Source: JACVRW01 sp963771715 (GTDB lineage: Bacteria; Actinomycetota; Thermoleophilia; Solirubrobacterales; Thermoleophilaceae). From it: a DNA stretch of 64,000 nt. Positions 43,722-52,773 of this stretch are shown here, in pieces; the first letter of the stretch is position 1; the number at the start of each line of letters is the position of its first letter. A program made the translations under genes and the position numbers. Location: assembly GCA_963771715.1 (NCBI GenBank), contig CAVYUQ010000014.1:62001-126000 (forward strand), read 5' to 3'. The notes below the pieces were generated by a model that searched no databases, was not told where the DNA came from, and saw nothing but the letters and a program-made list of their open reading frames with translations.

Positions 43722-44513
43722 GTGCCAGAGGCTCACGTCAACGGGATCCGGCTCTACTACGAGGCGTACGGTGAGGGCGCGCCGATCGCCTGCATCCATG
43801 GGGGCGGAAGCTCGGCGTTGATGTGGGCGGACGCGGTCGAGCAGCTGGCGCGACTCGGCCGCGTGATCGCGTATGACCGACGCGGGTGCACGCGCAGCGA
43901 GCGCCCGGAACCCTACGAGCGCACCAGCGTCGCCGAGCAGGCCGACGACGCGGCCGGGCTACTCGATGCCCTCGCGGCCGCGCCGGCGGTGGTCATCGGT
44001 CGCAGCTACGGGGGAGCGGTGGCGATCGACCTCGCTCTGCGCTATCCCGACCGGGTGCGGGCGCTGGTACTGCTGGAGGGTGACGCGCTCGGCCTCTCGC
44101 CCGCGGCGTTGGAGTGGACAAAGGCAATCGATGATCGTCTCCGAGCGGTTGCTGCGCGGGACGGCGTCGACGCGGTCTACGAGGCGCTGATCGGCGAGCT
44201 CCTAGGCGAGGGCGCCTGGGACTCATTCCCGGATGAGGTTCGGCGGATTCTCTCCCAGAACGGTCCGGCGCTCCTCGCGGAGCTCCGGTATGTCGACGAG
44301 GTGATGCCCGACGCCGCCGCGTTCGCCACGATCGACAAGCCCACCTTGCTGGTGGCAGCCTCCGAGTCCCCGCCTGAACAGCGCGAAATGACCGAAGCGA
44401 TGGCAGACGCGCTCCCCGACGCTCGCACCGCACTGGTCGGCGGCGGCCATCTCATCGACCCGGCGGCGCCAGAAGTACTCGCCTTCGTCGAGGAACTGCT
44501 CGAGCGCCGCTAG
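43722..44513 (+). CDS. Alpha/beta hydrolase
   Basis: 263 residues. The oxyanion region is IACIHGGGSSALMW, the nucleophile Ser95 lies in GRSYGG, and the His is expected in VGGGHLIDPAAPEV near residue 242; the acid is probably in the segment before it. The GTG start (MPEAHVNGIRLYYEAYGEG) fits the family. This is a general esterase/epoxide-hydrolase-like enzyme with no identifiable substrate. It diverges from the cupin gene with a 143-base gap. Confidence 0.9.
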   Translation: MPEAHVNGIRLYYEAYGEGAPIACIHGGGSSALMWADAVEQLARLGRVIAYDRRGCTRSERPEPYERTSVAEQADDAAGLLDALAAAPAVVIGRSYGGAVAIDLALRYPDRVRALVLLEGDALGLSPAALEWTKAIDDRLRAVAARDGVDAVYEALIGELLGEGAWDSFPDEVRRILSQNGPALLAELRYVDEVMPDAAAFATIDKPTLLVAASESPPEQREMTEAMADALPDARTALVGGGHLIDPAAPEVLAFVEELLERR

Positions 44514-44587
44514 CGGCATCGGTCGCGACTCCCGTCCGCTCCGCTGGAGCCGTGGCGCGCTTGCGCGTTGGCCTACGCGCTGCCTAA

Positions 44588-44866
44588 GTCCCCGCCGGAG
44601 CTAGTGCCAGCGCGATCGTGAACACGAGCTACACCACAATGCCATCTGGTGGGGCGGCGACAGCAGGGCAGAGCGGCGCGAGCGTCGCACCGGGTCAGCT
44701 CCAGGACCTGATTTACGTCGCCACGACGAGCGGCTGACATCGCATCGAGGCCCAGGTCGTGTTCGAAGACGGCACCGGCGGGGTCTACCTGGTCTTCTTC
44801 CACACGGTCGCGATCGCGGCAGACCAGGACTGCGACGTGACCGGCGGCATCATCCCGACCGCGTAG
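44588..44866 (+). pseudogene. Small gene interrupted by an in-frame TGA
   Basis: One frame reads VPAGASASAIVNTSYTTMPS and continues to DLIYVATTSG, then TGA at 44735-44737, and resumes in the same frame as HRIEAQVVFEDGTGGVYLVF and FHTVAIAADQDCDVTGG to a stop at 44864. Both halves look protein-like and share codon bias, so this is probably one coding sequence with a nonsense change. No SECIS-like hairpin stands out. The family is unknown. The rest of 44514-44954 holds a terminator-like hairpin. Confidence 0.45.
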
Positions 44867-44883
44867 GCGGCTTCGCCAAACCA

Positions 44884-44900
44884 CCCAACCTCGGGGTTGG
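44884..44900 (+). terminator. Hairpin downstream of the interrupted gene
   Basis: CCAACC-TCGG-GGTTGG is a 6-base stem with a stable tetraloop, 18 bases after the last stop of the interrupted gene. No T run follows, so the terminator role is tentative. Confidence 0.4.
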
Positions 44901-44954
44901 CTCGGCGTTTCAACCTCCAAAGGCGCCCCGATGCGAATTTCGAGGAGAAACACC

Positions 44955-45596
44955 ATGCTCACCCATCGTTCACTTGCGCGCGCAGCGAAGGCCGCGGCCT
45001 GCGCAGCCGCCCTGATCCTTGCTACGGCGGGCTTGGCCGTTGCTGGTGTCGAGCTTCCCGCTCCCGCGAAGGACGCCTTCGAGAAGGCCGGGGTGAGCCT
45101 GCCGAACCAGGCCGGCGGCAGTGGTCCTTCGTCTTCGTCCGGGCGTTCCAGCGCGGTCCACGGCGTGATCGATGCCACGGCACCCTCGGATCGAGGTTGC
45201 GAATTCGGCCACGCAGTGGCCGAGGCGGCGCGCGGATCCGCGCTGCCCACCCAGGCCCAGGCAGCCTGCGGCCATGGCGAGCAGGGCGCGGCCAAGAAGA
45301 GCGAGGCCCACGGCAAGAGCGGCCAGGCCCACGGTAAGAGCGATTCCGCGGGCACGGCCGGGCGCGCCTTCGGTCAAGAAACGGCGCAGGAGGCAAAGGG
45401 CCTCGGCGACGCCACGCCGGAGCAGCGGCGCCAGTTCGGCGAGGACACCGCCGACGAGGCCCAGGATCTCGGCGGCGCCCCCTCGGCCGCCTCACCCGCA
45501 CCGCCGGCCGCCCAGGGCGGGCCCGAGACCGGCCAGACCAAGTCCGGGGCGGGCCAGGCCATGGGAGACCAGGCCTCCGGCGGCCACAAGCCCTAG
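44955..45596 (+). CDS. Secreted Ala/Gly-rich protein
   Basis: 213 residues. The ATG at 44955 has GAGGAG at optimal distance. A signal peptide (LARAAKAAACAAALILATAG) is followed by VELPAPAKDAFEKAGVSLPN, a segment seen at the start of mature actinobacterial secreted proteins, and then a low-complexity Gly/Ser/Lys region (KSEAHGKSGQAHGKSDSAGT). An acidic helical stretch (RRQFGEDTADEAQDLGG) lies near the end. Function unknown. Its stop shares CTAG with the converging radical SAM gene. Confidence 0.75.
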   Translation: MLTHRSLARAAKAAACAAALILATAGLAVAGVELPAPAKDAFEKAGVSLPNQAGGSGPSSSSGRSSAVHGVIDATAPSDRGCEFGHAVAEAARGSALPTQAQAACGHGEQGAAKKSEAHGKSGQAHGKSDSAGTAGRAFGQETAQEAKGLGDATPEQRRQFGEDTADEAQDLGGAPSAASPAPPAAQGGPETGQTKSGAGQAMGDQASGGHKP

Positions 45597-46765
45597 CCCG
45601 CCGAGCGCGCCTCCTCGAGGCTGCCCATGACGCGCCGCTGGATGTGCTCGATCAGGGCTGCCTCGCCGCAGCAGGTCGGGTCGTAGCCAGAGACCGAGCG
45701 CTCGGCGATGTAGGCGTTGTGCGGGCAGCCGCCGTTGCAGATCGGCAGGTACGGGCAGTCGGCGTAGCCCTCCACGCGGCGCGCGTTTCGGTCTCGGAGG
45801 ATCTCGACCTTGTCGCCCTCGAACATCTCCGCGAATGACTGCCTGTGGACGTTTCCGAGTCGGTAGTCGTTGTCGGTCACGTAGCGGTCGCAGTGATAGA
45901 TGTCGCCGTTCACGTTCACGCCGAGGTGTCGGGCGACGCACTGGCCGGCCAGCGTGCAGATGGTGGGCCGCTTGCCGAACAGCGCGCCGACGATGGCGTC
46001 GAACTCCCTGATCCCGAGCCCCGGGTCGTCGCGCTCGTACCAGCGATCGAAGATGCGGCGCTGGAACTCGCCGAAGCGCTGCATCGCCACGTAGTCGCGT
46101 TCGGGGTCGTACGTCTCGTCCGCGAAGCTCGGCGGCCGCAGTCGCAGGAACGCGAAGTTGTCCACACCGTTTCCGACGAGCCAGTCGAACACGGCATCGG
46201 CGCCGAGCTCGAGCGTCTCCTCGGTCACCACGGTCAGCACTCCGAAGCGCACACCGCGCTCCTGGAACAGCCTCATCGCCCGCATCCCCGACTCGTAGGA
46301 GCCGCGCCCGCCGGAGCGCGGCCTCTGGGCGTCATGCAGTTCCTGGGGACCGTCCATGCTGAGGCCGACGTCCCAGCTGTGCTCCCTGAAGAAGTCGGCC
46401 CAGCGCTCGTCGACGAGCGTGCCGTTGGTCTGTATCGCGTTGCTCACGATCTGCCGCGGGCGGCGGAGGCGGCTCTGCAGGTAGAGCGCCTTCTCGTAGA
46501 ACCCCCGCCCGCGAACGAGCGGCTCCCCGCCGTGCCAGATGAAGGTGACACCGCGCGCGTCCGGATGCCCCAGCGCCCGCTTCGTGAGCGTGGCGAGCGT
46601 GCGGAAGGACATGACCGTCTTCGTGTCCTCCCACTCGTTGCAGTAATGGCAGCGCAGATTGCAGATCCGCGTGACCTTCGTGATCAGGCTGAAGGAGTGC
46701 CCAAGCGGGGCCATCCCGCCTGGTCGGGGAGCCGCCGGCGCGGGCGCCGCGCCCAACGTCGCCAT
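45593..46765 (-). CDS. Radical SAM/SPASM peptide-modifying enzyme
   Basis: 390 residues. The SAM [4Fe-4S] site is C35-x3-C39-x2-C42 (RICNLRCHYC). GGEPLVRGRGFYEKAL is the SAM-binding strand and VGLSMDGPQELHDAQRP a substrate-pocket segment. A SPASM domain follows with Cys at 270, 276, 292, 337, 343, 347, 365 and 366, enough for two auxiliary clusters. The family includes sulfatase maturases and enzymes that crosslink ribosomal peptides. It starts 2 bases after the Trp-rich peptide gene, which argues that this peptide is its substrate. Confidence 0.93.
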   Translation of the reverse strand: MATLGAAPAPAAPRPGGMAPLGHSFSLITKVTRICNLRCHYCNEWEDTKTVMSFRTLATLTKRALGHPDARGVTFIWHGGEPLVRGRGFYEKALYLQSRLRRPRQIVSNAIQTNGTLVDERWADFFREHSWDVGLSMDGPQELHDAQRPRSGGRGSYESGMRAMRLFQERGVRFGVLTVVTEETLELGADAVFDWLVGNGVDNFAFLRLRPPSFADETYDPERDYVAMQRFGEFQRRIFDRWYERDDPGLGIREFDAIVGALFGKRPTICTLAGQCVARHLGVNVNGDIYHCDRYVTDNDYRLGNVHRQSFAEMFEGDKVEILRDRNARRVEGYADCPYLPICNGGCPHNAYIAERSVSGYDPTCCGEAALIEHIQRRVMGSLEEARSAG

Positions 46766-46767
46766 GG

Positions 46768-47151
46768 TTACTGGCCCAGGATCTCGAGCTGGGTGAGGAC
46801 CTCGATCTCCTCGGCGCTGAAGACCTCTTCGGGCTGCTCTGTCGTGGCCTTCAGCTCGATGAAGTCGTCCGGCCCGCGGGGACGCACAACGCGTCCGCGA
46901 CCGCCGAGCACGTCATCCCAGAAGTCGGAAGCCCAGGAGTTCTCCCAGACGTCGGTGCCCCAACCGTTGCTGTCGACCCAGGCGTCCGTCCACGAGATCG
47001 GGCCGATGCCTCCGAGCCGCTCGGCGACCATCCCCTCGAGCTGTGTCCGCACCAGCCGAGAGCCGATCGTGGAGAGCGTTCTCTCGTCCGCCAAGAGTTT
47101 CGCGAGGGCAAGGATCCTCGAGGGCTCGCGCGCGGCCTGCTGCTCTGCCAT
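46768..47151 (-). CDS. Trp-rich candidate RiPP precursor peptide
   Basis: 127 residues from MAEQQAAREPSRILALAKLL. Residues 1-50 look like a helical leader. Residues 52-82 hold six Trp in 25 positions, in the three-residue units W54-T-D, W58-V-D, W64-G-T, W69-E-N, W73-A-S and W78-D-D. Aromatic-x-Asp/Asn/Ser units are the sites where SPASM cyclophane synthases join the ring to the third residue. A charged 45-residue tail follows, unusual for such precursors. The ATG has AGGAGGAC-like sequence upstream, and the stop is 2 bases from the radical SAM gene. Precursor status is an inference. Confidence 0.72.
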   Translation of the reverse strand: MAEQQAAREPSRILALAKLLADERTLSTIGSRLVRTQLEGMVAERLGGIGPISWTDAWVDSNGWGTDVWENSWASDFWDDVLGGRGRVVRPRGPDDFIELKATTEQPEEVFSAEEIEVLTQLEILGQ

Positions 47152-47271
47152 GGAGCGTCCTCCTAACGGCTGTAAGGGAGCTGGTCCTGCAACCTCCCCA
47201 GATCGCAGGGGTGGTGTCAAGACGGGGCGCGCTAATGAGGAACTTCAGCGCCTGAGCCTTCGCGGAACGTC

Positions 47272-47303
47272 AAGGGGGCGGCCGATGGATCGGCCGCCCC
47301 CTT
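47272..47303 (-). terminator. Long GC-rich hairpin after the M14 peptidase gene
   Basis: A perfect 15-base inverted repeat, AAGGGGGCGGCCGAT with a 2-base centre, lies 4 bases past the peptidase stop. It separates that gene from the downstream Trp-rich peptide locus. No long T run follows. Confidence 0.6.
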
Positions 47304-47307
47304 CGCT

Positions 47308-50300
47308 TTATGGCAGCACTCCCAGGTGCTTCAGCGTCGCGTTCATGAACGACGCCCGCTCCGCCGCGGTCTTCATCGTCGCCACCTCGAAGCCGGCGTA
47401 GACCGTGTCGGTGGTTCCGACCACGGCGCCTTCCTCGAACTGCTGGGTGGTGCGAGTCCACTGCGCGTCGCTGGGCGTCGAGTCCGGCACATCTCCGCCG
47501 ATCTGCCAGACCCCCGTGTCCGTCTCGAACGAGGTCTGCGACTGCTGAGCGCCGTTGATCGTGATCACGGCGTCATCGACCCACGCCCCGAGGCCGCCAA
47601 CGGCCCAGTCCGTGGCCGCAACGATGGCGATCTCGACCTTCTGCCCGGCGTACGGGCCGAGGTTGATCTCCCATTGCTGCCAGCCGCTCGAGTTGCCCGT
47701 CGCGGCGTTCCACTGACCGGTGGTGCCGGTCGGCGTGCAGGCGCCGCGGTTGACCGTCTGGTAGTTCTGGAGCCGGTCGTGCAGCTGCCACCAACCACCG
47801 TCGGTGAAGCAGCTGTCGCCCGTGGCCTGCGAGGTCTTGCCATTGACATCGGGCAGCGTGGTCCACTGCTCGGTGCCGACAGGCCTCGCCTCGACGAACA
47901 GGTGGTCCCAGCCGAGCTCCAGATCGTAGGACGTCTGGAACGTCAGCTTGCCCGAGCCGCCGCTCGGCACATCGACCTCCGTATACAGGCGCTTGTAGGC
48001 CTCGTCGTTGTGGCCGCTGGCCATGTAGAACTGGCCCGTGAAGGGCGAGAACGGACCCGCCCCGGGCCTGACCCAACTGGCGAGACTGCGTGAGTCCTGA
48101 TACGCCGGGCGGTCGATCAGCGAGCTGGTCACACCGAACGTCGCCGTCGGAGCGCCGGCCCCGGGATCGCCGGCCGTGTTGTTGAAGGACCACTGCGTTG
48201 CCGGGAAGGGGCTCTTCCCGAGGACGTCGAACACGGTCCCGTCGGCCAGCCAGGCGTTGCCGTTGTCCGCGCGCAGGTACGCCCCCAGGTAGTACTGGAG
48301 GAAGTCGTCCACGTGCGGGATGCAGCCGTCCCTGGCCTCGGGCAGGTCCGCGTCGCACCAGCGTCCCTGCTGATCCTCGTTGGGCTGCGGGAATCCGTAG
48401 TTGCGGAACTCGAAGCCCTCCGCGTACTGCTGCCCTGCGTGCTTACCCGCGTACAGGACCTTGCCGCCCTCGTTGATGTAGTCGCGAACGGCGACCTGCT
48501 CTTCGAGCGCGAGCCGGGAGGTTCCGGTTCCGGGCACCTGGCCGGGCTCGCGGGTCAGATAGTCGTCGCCCGTGCTCCACAGAACGGCGTCGTAGTGCGA
48601 AAGCACGCCGAGCGGATGCGGCGCGCGGCGCCCGCGAGCGTCCACGTCGTAGAGATCCGCTCCCAGACCATTGGCCTGGACGGCCGCGAGATACTTGGCG
48701 GCGTACTTCGGCCCGCTCGGGTCCTGTGCCGGCGTCGGGCCGCTGTAGTCCTCGGCGGACAGCACCAGCACGCGGTTGTTCGAGTCGACCGCCGCCTCGT
48801 AGGTGAACGACGGCGACCGCACGCCGGTACCGCCCGACTCCGCGAACCAGACCTGGACGGAATCGCCCGGGCTCGTGCCGGTAACCGTGCCGCGGAGCTT
48901 GTGGTAGTACTCCCCCGGCTCGGTGTAGTACCGCTCACCGCCCTCGAACTCGCTGGTCCCGACGCTCTGCGTCGGGCCGCCGTTGATCCGGTAGCGCATG
49001 ACTACCGAGCCGAGCGAGCGCTTGGCCAGCACCTGCACCGGCTGCGGGTCGCCGAACGACTCGGCAAACGTGTCGACGTAGAAGTTCTCGACGGTGTTGC
49101 CGAGGTGCGAGTCGGGTTCGGCGGGCTTGTCCGCGGACTCCGCGAGATCGATCGAGAAGTCGCGGTGGCGGCGGAACTCCGCCTGAATCGCCGCCTCGGA
49201 GTCCTCGAACTCGAAGCCGGAGACGGTCGTGCTCTTGGGCAGTGAGCCCTCGGGCGTGTAGGCGAGGATGCCCTCACGGTTGTACGCCGTGTCGAGCGTG
49301 TCGCCGTTGGTGATGTAGAGCTCGGCGCCGAGGTCCGGGTCGAACGTCTCGATTGCCGGATTCCGGTCGTCGCCCGCCAGCGCGGTGAAGATGGGATCGT
49401 CCGCCGCCGGCGTGTACTGCTGCCACCCCTGCGGATACAGGATCAGCTCCGCCGCCGTGTGGTCGTTCTTCTGGAACTCGAAGTCGACCCTGTTGAACAG
49501 ATCCAGCATCGCCTGTGTCTCGGGCTCGGGCACGTACGGCTCCGGGCCGCGATACGTCTCCGAGGACGTGACCGGCGAGGAGCCCTCGTCGTCGAGGCCC
49601 CAGTCCACCGGGAAGTTGCGGTTCGGGTCGACGCCGTCGACGTTCTCGCCACGGATGCCGTCGCCGTCGTTGTCCGCCATGTTCTTCCGCCACAGGCGGT
49701 TGCCCGCCGTGAACGTGTACTCGTAGCCGTCAGGGTTGTTCACGCAGACGAACCACAGCTCGCGGGTATCCACCAGCCGCGTGACCGCCGGGTCCTTCCC
49801 GTAGTTCTGGGTGAAGTAGAGGAGCGTGCGGCGGCAGGTCTCGCCCGCCAGCCACTCGCGAGCATGCTGCATCGCGTTGTAGAGCACCGCCGGGCGGCTG
49901 TCGTCCGGCGTCGTCTTCGCCTGCTTCGTGACCTTGAGCGCGATGATGTCGCGGCCCATGTCGCTGTCGCCGATGTCGACACGCTTCACGATGTTGCGAT
50001 TCGCAAGCCGGTCGTAGAGCTCGAGGTACTGCTCCTTGCCGTCGTTCGGGACGGCGTCGTAGCGGCGCCACACCTTGTAGGCGGCGTCCGACCCGGTGTA
50101 CGGCAGCGCCTGCGAGCTGCGTGCGCGTGCGCCGCGGCGCGCGAGAATCTTGCTGCGCTGCGCGGTCGTGCGCCCGCGGCGATCTCTCACCAGGCGCGCT
50201 CTCAGCCGTGAGGAACGGCGGAGCTTCGCGATCTGTGACGCGGTCCCGTAGACCTCGACCGTCCTGCCGCGACGACCCTCCGTCACGTCGAAGCCGGCCA

Positions 50301-50445
50301 ACGCGAGCTTCGAGAGGTTCTTTGCTGTCGCCTTGACGCGGTAGGCGTTGATCGGATCACGCCGGTCCGCGGCCGCCGGAACGGCCAGCACGAGCATCGC
50401 AAGCACCGCAAGAGCCGTGCTCATCGAGCCTCTCTTCATCCCCAT
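47308..50445 (-). CDS. Large secreted zinc carboxypeptidase (M14)
   Basis: 1045 residues. A signal peptide (STALAVLAMLVLAVPAAA) and a propeptide-like basic region lead to the M14 domain from about residue 125. Zinc ligands are in MQHAREW (H-x2-E) and NDHTAAELILYPQGW (H); VNNPDGYEYT and VDPNRNF form the substrate site; the catalytic Glu is expected in VSGFEFEDSE. After about residue 470 come strand-rich domains and a glutamine-amidotransferase-like segment (RVLVLSAEDYSGPTPAQD) with a C-terminal jelly-roll part. It digests external proteins. It is upstream of, but separated by a hairpin from, the Trp-rich peptide locus. Confidence 0.93.
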   Translation of the reverse strand: MGMKRGSMSTALAVLAMLVLAVPAAADRRDPINAYRVKATAKNLSKLALAGFDVTEGRRGRTVEVYGTASQIAKLRRSSRLRARLVRDRRGRTTAQRSKILARRGARARSSQALPYTGSDAAYKVWRRYDAVPNDGKEQYLELYDRLANRNIVKRVDIGDSDMGRDIIALKVTKQAKTTPDDSRPAVLYNAMQHAREWLAGETCRRTLLYFTQNYGKDPAVTRLVDTRELWFVCVNNPDGYEYTFTAGNRLWRKNMADNDGDGIRGENVDGVDPNRNFPVDWGLDDEGSSPVTSSETYRGPEPYVPEPETQAMLDLFNRVDFEFQKNDHTAAELILYPQGWQQYTPAADDPIFTALAGDDRNPAIETFDPDLGAELYITNGDTLDTAYNREGILAYTPEGSLPKSTTVSGFEFEDSEAAIQAEFRRHRDFSIDLAESADKPAEPDSHLGNTVENFYVDTFAESFGDPQPVQVLAKRSLGSVVMRYRINGGPTQSVGTSEFEGGERYYTEPGEYYHKLRGTVTGTSPGDSVQVWFAESGGTGVRSPSFTYEAAVDSNNRVLVLSAEDYSGPTPAQDPSGPKYAAKYLAAVQANGLGADLYDVDARGRRAPHPLGVLSHYDAVLWSTGDDYLTREPGQVPGTGTSRLALEEQVAVRDYINEGGKVLYAGKHAGQQYAEGFEFRNYGFPQPNEDQQGRWCDADLPEARDGCIPHVDDFLQYYLGAYLRADNGNAWLADGTVFDVLGKSPFPATQWSFNNTAGDPGAGAPTATFGVTSSLIDRPAYQDSRSLASWVRPGAGPFSPFTGQFYMASGHNDEAYKRLYTEVDVPSGGSGKLTFQTSYDLELGWDHLFVEARPVGTEQWTTLPDVNGKTSQATGDSCFTDGGWWQLHDRLQNYQTVNRGACTPTGTTGQWNAATGNSSGWQQWEINLGPYAGQKVEIAIVAATDWAVGGLGAWVDDAVITINGAQQSQTSFETDTGVWQIGGDVPDSTPSDAQWTRTTQQFEEGAVVGTTDTVYAGFEVATMKTAAERASFMNATLKHLGVLP

Positions 50446-50524
50446 CCCCCAGAAAAATCGCCTCCGCGGCCACTCTCCCTGCGCCGCTCCGGCGGGGAGC
50501 CTATCGCCGCAGGCTCGCGAGCGT

Positions 50525-50875
50525 CTACCGGAAGTCGTCCGCGGTCAGCAGATCCAGCCGCAGCGCGGCGCTGAGGGTCTCCGCCTGCGCCGAGAGGGAC
50601 TCGCGCGCCAGCCGCTCGGCGGCGGCCCTGATCACGGCCATCTCCTCGTCCAGCGTGCGGTCGAACGCCGCGACGACGTGGTTGCTCGCGACCACGTCGC
50701 GCCACGTGCCGCAGCCGCCGCAGCGCAGGAGCAGCCACCAGTTGGCGGGGCCGGACTCCGTCCACGTGACGGGGTACACGAATTCCTGGCCGCACTCGGG
50801 GCACAGGTGGAGGGGCGTCGCGCTCCCGGCACCGTCGCGCCTGGAACGGCGCCGCCAGCGTCGGAATCGAGACAT
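50525..50875 (-). CDS. Small zinc-ribbon protein
   Basis: 116 residues from MSRFRRWRRRSRRDGAGSAT. A four-Cys ribbon is clear: LCPECGQEFVYPVTW, then LRCGGCGTWRDVV. The second half is one long helix pair (LDEEMAVIRAAAERLARESL). The Arg-rich N-terminus could contact nucleic acid. No defined family is recognised. It is transcribed on its own, 80 bases left of the peptidase start. Confidence 0.75.
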   Translation of the reverse strand: MSRFRRWRRRSRRDGAGSATPLHLCPECGQEFVYPVTWTESGPANWWLLLRCGGCGTWRDVVASNHVVAAFDRTLDEEMAVIRAAAERLARESLSAQAETLSAALRLDLLTADDFR

Positions 50876-50987
50876 GTTCCTCCGATCGAGCCCCTGGGGC
50901 GAGTCCTGACGTTTGCAGGGCCGGCGAGCCAGCGCCGGCAAGGGGCCTACCTCGACCGTAACCCCGGCGCGCCGCCAGCGCAAGGAA

Positions 50988-52773
50988 TTAGACCGCCAAA
51001 ACCCCGTCGATGGTGAGGACGACGCCGCAGGCCACGAGCCCGACGGCCAGCAGTCGGCCCGCCCAACGCAGGACTCGACCCCTGGGGCCCTCGGTGGGCG
51101 AGATCGCCAGGGCGGTGAGCAGCGCTATGCCGATCGCCATCGCGCCGGCGCTCGGAAGGACACCCTGCTCGGCGCCAGCACCCAGCGCCAGCACGAGCAG
51201 GGCGGGGCGGGCCACGACCGGGATCGCCACCGGTACGAGCGCCGCGCGCCGGCCGGGAAGCGAGGGTTCCGGCGCGGGTGGTCGCCGGAACAGGTCGGCG
51301 ACACCGGCCAGCGCGGCCACGATCCCCGCGGCGGCGCGGAACGAGGGATCGCTCACATCGAGCAGCTCGAGCAGCGGGTCTCCTACGGCCGCGGCCGCGC
51401 ACACGCCGAGCCCGCCGATCAGCCCGCCGAGCGCCGCCACGCCGGCAACGGTCCGCCGCGGGCGCCCGGCGCGAGGCACGCCGAACGCGGCGCGCGCGGG
51501 GTTGAGCGCCAGCACCAGCGCGGCCACCCACAGCCATCCGGACGGAGCGTCATCGCCGTCGTCGGACGAGCCTCCGGAGGAGCTCGACCCGGCGGCCGCC
51601 TCCGCGATCGGGATCGTTCGCAGCAGACCGGCGAGGGCGTGCTGCTGATCGTCCATGCGGGTCTCGCCGTCGATGAACCACGCGCCCTCCACCAGTTCCG
51701 GCCTGGGCAGCGCTCGCGGCATCCTCGGCGTCGGACTGCGCCCTCACGGCGAGCGCGGCGATGCAGGTGGCGCGTTCGGCCACCGGCTCTCGCAGGTCCG
51801 CCAGTCTCGGCTCCTCCGCGCGGTCAGCCACCACCCGGTGAGGGCCTCGCTGATCACGCCGTAGCCGCCGCCACGGGGCACGTAGCTGCCCCGCACCAGC
51901 GCCCCCCAGGGCCCGAGGCGCTGGCTGACCCAGCGGACCTGCACGCCGAACAGCTCGGCCTGCCGGCGCGCGTAGTCCACCTCGGCCTCGGTGAGCGGCG
52001 GGCGGCCACGCTGCGGGAACGACACGGTCTCCGCCATGCCGTACGCGGCCCAGTGGTCGGGGATCGGCGGCCAGTGATCCTCGACCTCGTCGCGCGAGGT
52101 CGCCAGGTAGGCGCCGATGCGGTCGGCCGCCTCGCCCCAACCCTCGCCCGGGAAGGCTCGGTGAAGGAGTGCCAGGGCCCAGTAGGCCTCGCCGGTGAAG
52201 TACTTGGAGTAGTCGCCGGCCACCGGCTCGCCGCGCGACGGGTCGTATGACGCGAGCACCGCGCCCGACGGCTCGGTCTGGGCGAGCAGGAAGCGCCCGA
52301 GCCGGCGGAGGACGTCGTCGTAGCGCGCGTCGCCGCTCGCGTCCCGGCGGATCACCAGGCCGGCGGCGAGGAGCGCGGAGGCGCCGGTGGCCACGCGCCC
52401 GTCCACGGCCAGCGCGGACCAGTCGTCGCGCGTCCAGGAGCCTGTCGAGGGCCCACTCGGTACCGCGGTCGGCGGACCTCATCGCCCCCGGCAACCGTGC
52501 CGCGGCCGCCTGGTAGAGGCCCATCGTGACGCCGGCGTGGCGGACGGGGTTGTACTCGAACGGGGTGGAGTTCTCCTCGGCGTTGTAGAGGTACAGCCAG
52601 GTGCCATCCGTGTGCTGGTTGCGCACGAACCAGTCGACGCTGGCCTGCGCCGAGCGCCGGAGCTCTCCCGGGCTCACCGACGGGCAGCGCTCCGGCGGCG
52701 CCCCGACCCCGAACACGACGGCGAGCAGCAGCGCCAGGCCGAGGCCCGCCCGCCAGACGCGCCCCGCGATCAT
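50988..52773 (-). CDS. Alpha/alpha-toroid protein fused to a membrane domain, three frameshifts
   Basis: An N-terminal membrane helix (VWRAGLGLALLLAVVFGVGA) leads to a toroid domain resembling terpene-cyclase/glycosidase-like folds: ASVDWFVRNQHTDGTWLYLY, ALLHRAFPGEGWGEAADRIG, WAAYGMAETVSFPQRGRPPL, and finally ETRMDDQQHALAGLLRTI. A C-terminal block of about five hydrophobic helices (WLWVAALVLALNPARAAFG, AIPVVARPALLVLALGAGA) resembles MarC-type membrane proteins. Frame changes near 52428, 51815 and 51705 join these parts. It is last in a coupled four-gene cassette. Function unknown. Confidence 0.65.

Noticed and set aside
44735..44737. Selenocysteine codon
   Set aside because: No SECIS-like stem-loop, no redox motif around the TGA and no selenoprotein family match; a nonsense change is simpler.
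47308..50445. M14 carboxypeptidase as leader peptidase of the RiPP locus
   Set aside because: It is secreted, very large, and separated from the precursor by a perfect 15-base hairpin and 150 bases; a role cannot be excluded but is not supported.
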